A stretch of 64,000 nt of DNA, from the NCBI RefSeq assembly GCF_017355915.2, contig NZ_JAFEUV020000007.1:124001-188000 (forward strand), in the 5' to 3' direction. Every line of letters begins with the position of its first letter. Within the stretch, counting starts at the first letter, position 1. A program made the position numbers and the translations under genes. The notes below the pieces were generated by a model that did not search any database, had not been told where the DNA came from, and saw only the letters and a program-made list of their open reading frames with translations. Below, one piece after another: positions 61,985 through 64,000 of the stretch. The stretch comes from Telluribacter roseus. Lineage in GTDB: Bacteria; Bacteroidota; Bacteroidia; Cytophagales; Spirosomataceae.

Positions 61985-64000
61985 TTGAAAGCACCTGTAA
62001 CTGCTTCCAAAGGCCTGGTACCAGGCGGTACAAACGGCCTTACCGGACCAGGTGGCATTGATGGACGCATTCTGGATAGTTTACCTATGCAGATAGCCAT
62101 TATTGACTGCCAGCATACGATTCTCTATATCAATGAAACCTGGCGCCGGTTTATAGCAGCGAATGGAGTTTCTGAAAAAGAATTGGTTGGGGCTGATTAT
62201 CTGGAAACATATAGGATTGCCGATCGTCCTGATGTAGCACTGGGAATCAGGCAGGTACTGGTAGGCGAACAGACCAATTTTACCTTTGAGTTTCGTTGCC
62301 CGGTATCAATTGGGGCGGGTTGGATGAAGGCGCAGCTTACTCCGGTTATCAGGGAGGATACCATCCTGGCACTGACAGTCACGCATCAGACTAGTACCGA
62401 AACCCAAGTGATAGAGCCTACGCTGCCTGAGGTTTTGCCAGTGACGCAAAGTATCCAATGTCCTCAGCAGTTGGATAAAGTATTAGAAACAATCCGTGAA
62501 GGCTTATATACAGTGAACAGGCAGGGGGTTGTTACCTACTGGAACAAAGGAGCCGAAGCGATACTGGGTACAACCCGGGACGAGGCACTCGGAAAAAACC
62601 TTTGGCATCTCCTCCCCGATACAGAGTATCCAATTGCCTCTTCATCCCTGCAACGGTCATTGACCCAACAGATTTCTCTGCAATTTGAAGAATTCAGCCC
62701 CGGAACAAACCAGTGGCTGGAGGTGAGCGCCTATCCGTTTGAGGGAGGGCTAGCTGTTTTTGTCAGAGACATCACCGCTCGCAGGCAGTCAGAAGAGCAG
62801 CTGCGGATAGCTCTGGAGCGCTATGATATAGCTACCCAGGCTACTAACGATGCCGTGTGGGATTGGGATCTTATAACAGGTGAAACCTATCGTAGCGAAG
62901 GATTTAAGGAGATACTAGGGTTAGATGCCAGTGAGATCATACCTAATGAAGACTTCTGGCTGACTGTCATTCATCCTGAGGATTTAGAAAAGTCAAAACA
63001 AAACATCCGGGAGATCATAGCAGGTAGTGATATCTACTGGGAGCTTGATTACCGGGTACTCCGTAAAAGCGGGGGATATACGTATGTAAAGGATAGGGGC
63101 AAGGTACTTAGAGATGCGGAAGGCAAAGCCATACGGATGGTAGGGGCTATTCGGGACATATTCCAGAACCACTACTACCTGACGCTGGAAAAACTGGAGC
63201 GTGATGTACTGCAGATGAATGCCATAGGTGGTATGCCACTGGCTGATATCATGAGGCACTACATGCGGGAGATAGAGTTGCTCCATCCGGGTATGATTTG
63301 TTCTATTCTGGAAGTGCGTAATAACCGGGTCTATAACCTGGCTTCCCCTTCACTGCCACCCGACTACCGGAGTGCAATCGAAGGTTTACCGATCGGAGAT
63401 AACGCCGGCTCATGTGGTACGGCTGCCTTCAGAAAAGAGAAAGTCATAGTGACGGATATTCAGAATGATTTTCGTTGGAAGGATTACAAATCACTTGCCT
63501 TACAGGCTGGCCTCCGGGCCTGCTGGTCACAGCCCGTACTCGATTCGTCCGATAACGTAATGGCTACCTTCGCCTGTTACTATACAGAGCCCAAAGCCCC
63601 AACGCAGCTGGAAGAAAACACAATCAGAAGGACGGAGCATATCCTGCAGGTGATCCTGGAAAGCAGCCGGACGGAAGAGGCCTTGAAGGAAACGAACAAG
63701 CGATATGAACTGGTAACGAAGGTAACCAATGATATCATCTGGGACTGGGATATCAAGAGTGATATAATATACTGGAGCACGAGTCTGGAATCAATGATCG
63801 GGATGCAGGAGATAGCCCCAATCAAAACCGTAGAGGCCTGGGCCACGCGTATTCATCCTGAGGATATAGATCGGATATGGGAAAGCCATACCAAAGCCCT
63901 GGGTTCACCTGATGTAACGCAGTGGAAGGGGGAATATCGGATGATCAAATCCGATGGCACCTATGTTACTGTGTTGGATAGAGCCTATCTGATGCGGGAC
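61985..64000 (+). CDS. Multi-PAS/GAF sensor protein, probable histidine kinase (partial, runs off right edge)
   Basis: The frame is open from 61949 to the end (672 codons from 61985). The only ATG before the fold (62087) falls inside the first PAS domain (DSLPMQIAIIDCQHTILYIN), so a TTG start at 61985 was chosen. Domains seen: PAS (residues about 28-140), PAS/PAC (VLETIREGLYTVNRQGVVTYWN, then VFVRDITARRQSEEQLRIA), PAS (ATQATNDAVWDWDLI), a GAF (CSILEVRNNRVYNLASPSL, then GSCGTAAFRKEKVIVTDI), and another PAS (TKVTNDIIWDWDIKSD). The arrangement is paralogous to the kinase at 41211. The kinase core lies beyond the window and is inferred. Confidence 0.85.
   Translation, partial: MKAPVTASKGLVPGGTNGLTGPGGIDGRILDSLPMQIAIIDCQHTILYINETWRRFIAANGVSEKELVGADYLETYRIADRPDVALGIRQVLVGEQTNFTFEFRCPVSIGAGWMKAQLTPVIREDTILALTVTHQTSTETQVIEPTLPEVLPVTQSIQCPQQLDKVLETIREGLYTVNRQGVVTYWNKGAEAILGTTRDEALGKNLWHLLPDTEYPIASSSLQRSLTQQISLQFEEFSPGTNQWLEVSAYPFEGGLAVFVRDITARRQSEEQLRIALERYDIATQATNDAVWDWDLITGETYRSEGFKEILGLDASEIIPNEDFWLTVIHPEDLEKSKQNIREIIAGSDIYWELDYRVLRKSGGYTYVKDRGKVLRDAEGKAIRMVGAIRDIFQNHYYLTLEKLERDVLQMNAIGGMPLADIMRHYMREIELLHPGMICSILEVRNNRVYNLASPSLPPDYRSAIEGLPIGDNAGSCGTAAFRKEKVIVTDIQNDFRWKDYKSLALQAGLRACWSQPVLDSSDNVMATFACYYTEPKAPTQLEENTIRRTEHILQVILESSRTEEALKETNKRYELVTKVTNDIIWDWDIKSDIIYWSTSLESMIGMQEIAPIKTVEAWATRIHPEDIDRIWESHTKALGSPDVTQWKGEYRMIKSDGTYVTVLDRAYLMRD

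Overview
The window looks like Bacteroidota DNA, most likely order Cytophagales (Spirosomataceae/Cytophagaceae type). The evidence is two SusC/SusD pairs each preceded by an ECF sigma factor and a FecR anti-sigma factor, several Bacteroidota families (DUF983, DUF4142, SusD-type lipoproteins), and TAnnTTTG -7 elements in front of rep and parA. In the middle (46.1-50.9 kb) lies a complete replication/partition module: a Rep_3-type initiator, a tandem array of eight 22-bp iterons, six more dispersed iteron copies, and a ParA with an overlapping non-canonical partner gene. The contig is therefore best read as a plasmid or secondary replicon, not ordinary chromosome. No transposase, integrase, tRNA, rRNA or CRISPR array was recognised.

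Layout. 0-2 kb: the tail of a serine-hydrolase-like gene, an outer-membrane protein and an S41 peptidase lipoprotein. 2-4.4 kb: an SDR oxidoreductase and an MFS exporter, both on the minus strand. 4.4-5.1 kb: a gene-free stretch with three stacked inverted repeats, one a perfect 36-bp palindrome. 5.1-17.5 kb: a minus-strand sulfatase PUL, in transcription order ECF sigma, FecR, SusC, SusD and three FGly-type sulfatases, the last carrying a PA14-like C-terminal domain. 18.2-26.6 kb: a plus-strand cluster of AraC regulator, hexapeptide acetyltransferase, cupin, cyclophilin-like protein, esterase broken by one frameshift, second cupin, zinc alcohol dehydrogenase, Bcr/CflA-type MFS exporter, and a 5'-truncated molybdenum aldehyde/xanthine oxidoreductase remnant. 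This is plausibly an aldehyde/ester stress or catabolic set that is partly decaying.

26.6-32.9 kb: mostly poorly characterised genes (glycine-rich lipoprotein, 75-aa protein, Rnk/GreA-like factor, 4HB-sensor membrane protein, DUF932-like protein behind operator-like palindromes, DUF368 polyprenyl-phosphate transporter, small secreted protein). 33.1-40.3 kb: a second ECF sigma/FecR/SusC/SusD module with no enzyme attached. 40.6-44.3 kb: single-domain response regulator, multi-PAS histidine kinase, single-domain response regulator. 44.4-46.1 kb: a small membrane-anchored protein and an aldo/keto reductase.

50.9-54.5 kb: a tightly packed ABC-2 exporter operon (ATPase plus two DUF3526-type permeases). 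54.7-64 kb: an EamA transporter, a short lipoprotein that may be a truncated remnant, a DUF4142 lipoprotein, two closely similar single-domain response regulators, a DUF983 protein, an AraC regulator divergent from an M81 (MlrC-like) metallopeptidase, and a second multi-PAS/GAF sensor gene with a TTG start that runs off the right edge.

The strongest non-routine signals are the iteron architecture around rep/parA, the unusual ParB substitute with a 22-bp palindrome inside its gene, the nested inverted repeats (4.8-5.0, 50.8 and 58.4 kb), and the two broken genes in the aldehyde/ester cluster. No wholly new defence or mobile system could be demonstrated from sequence alone. Family assignments are by reading motifs; no database search was run.
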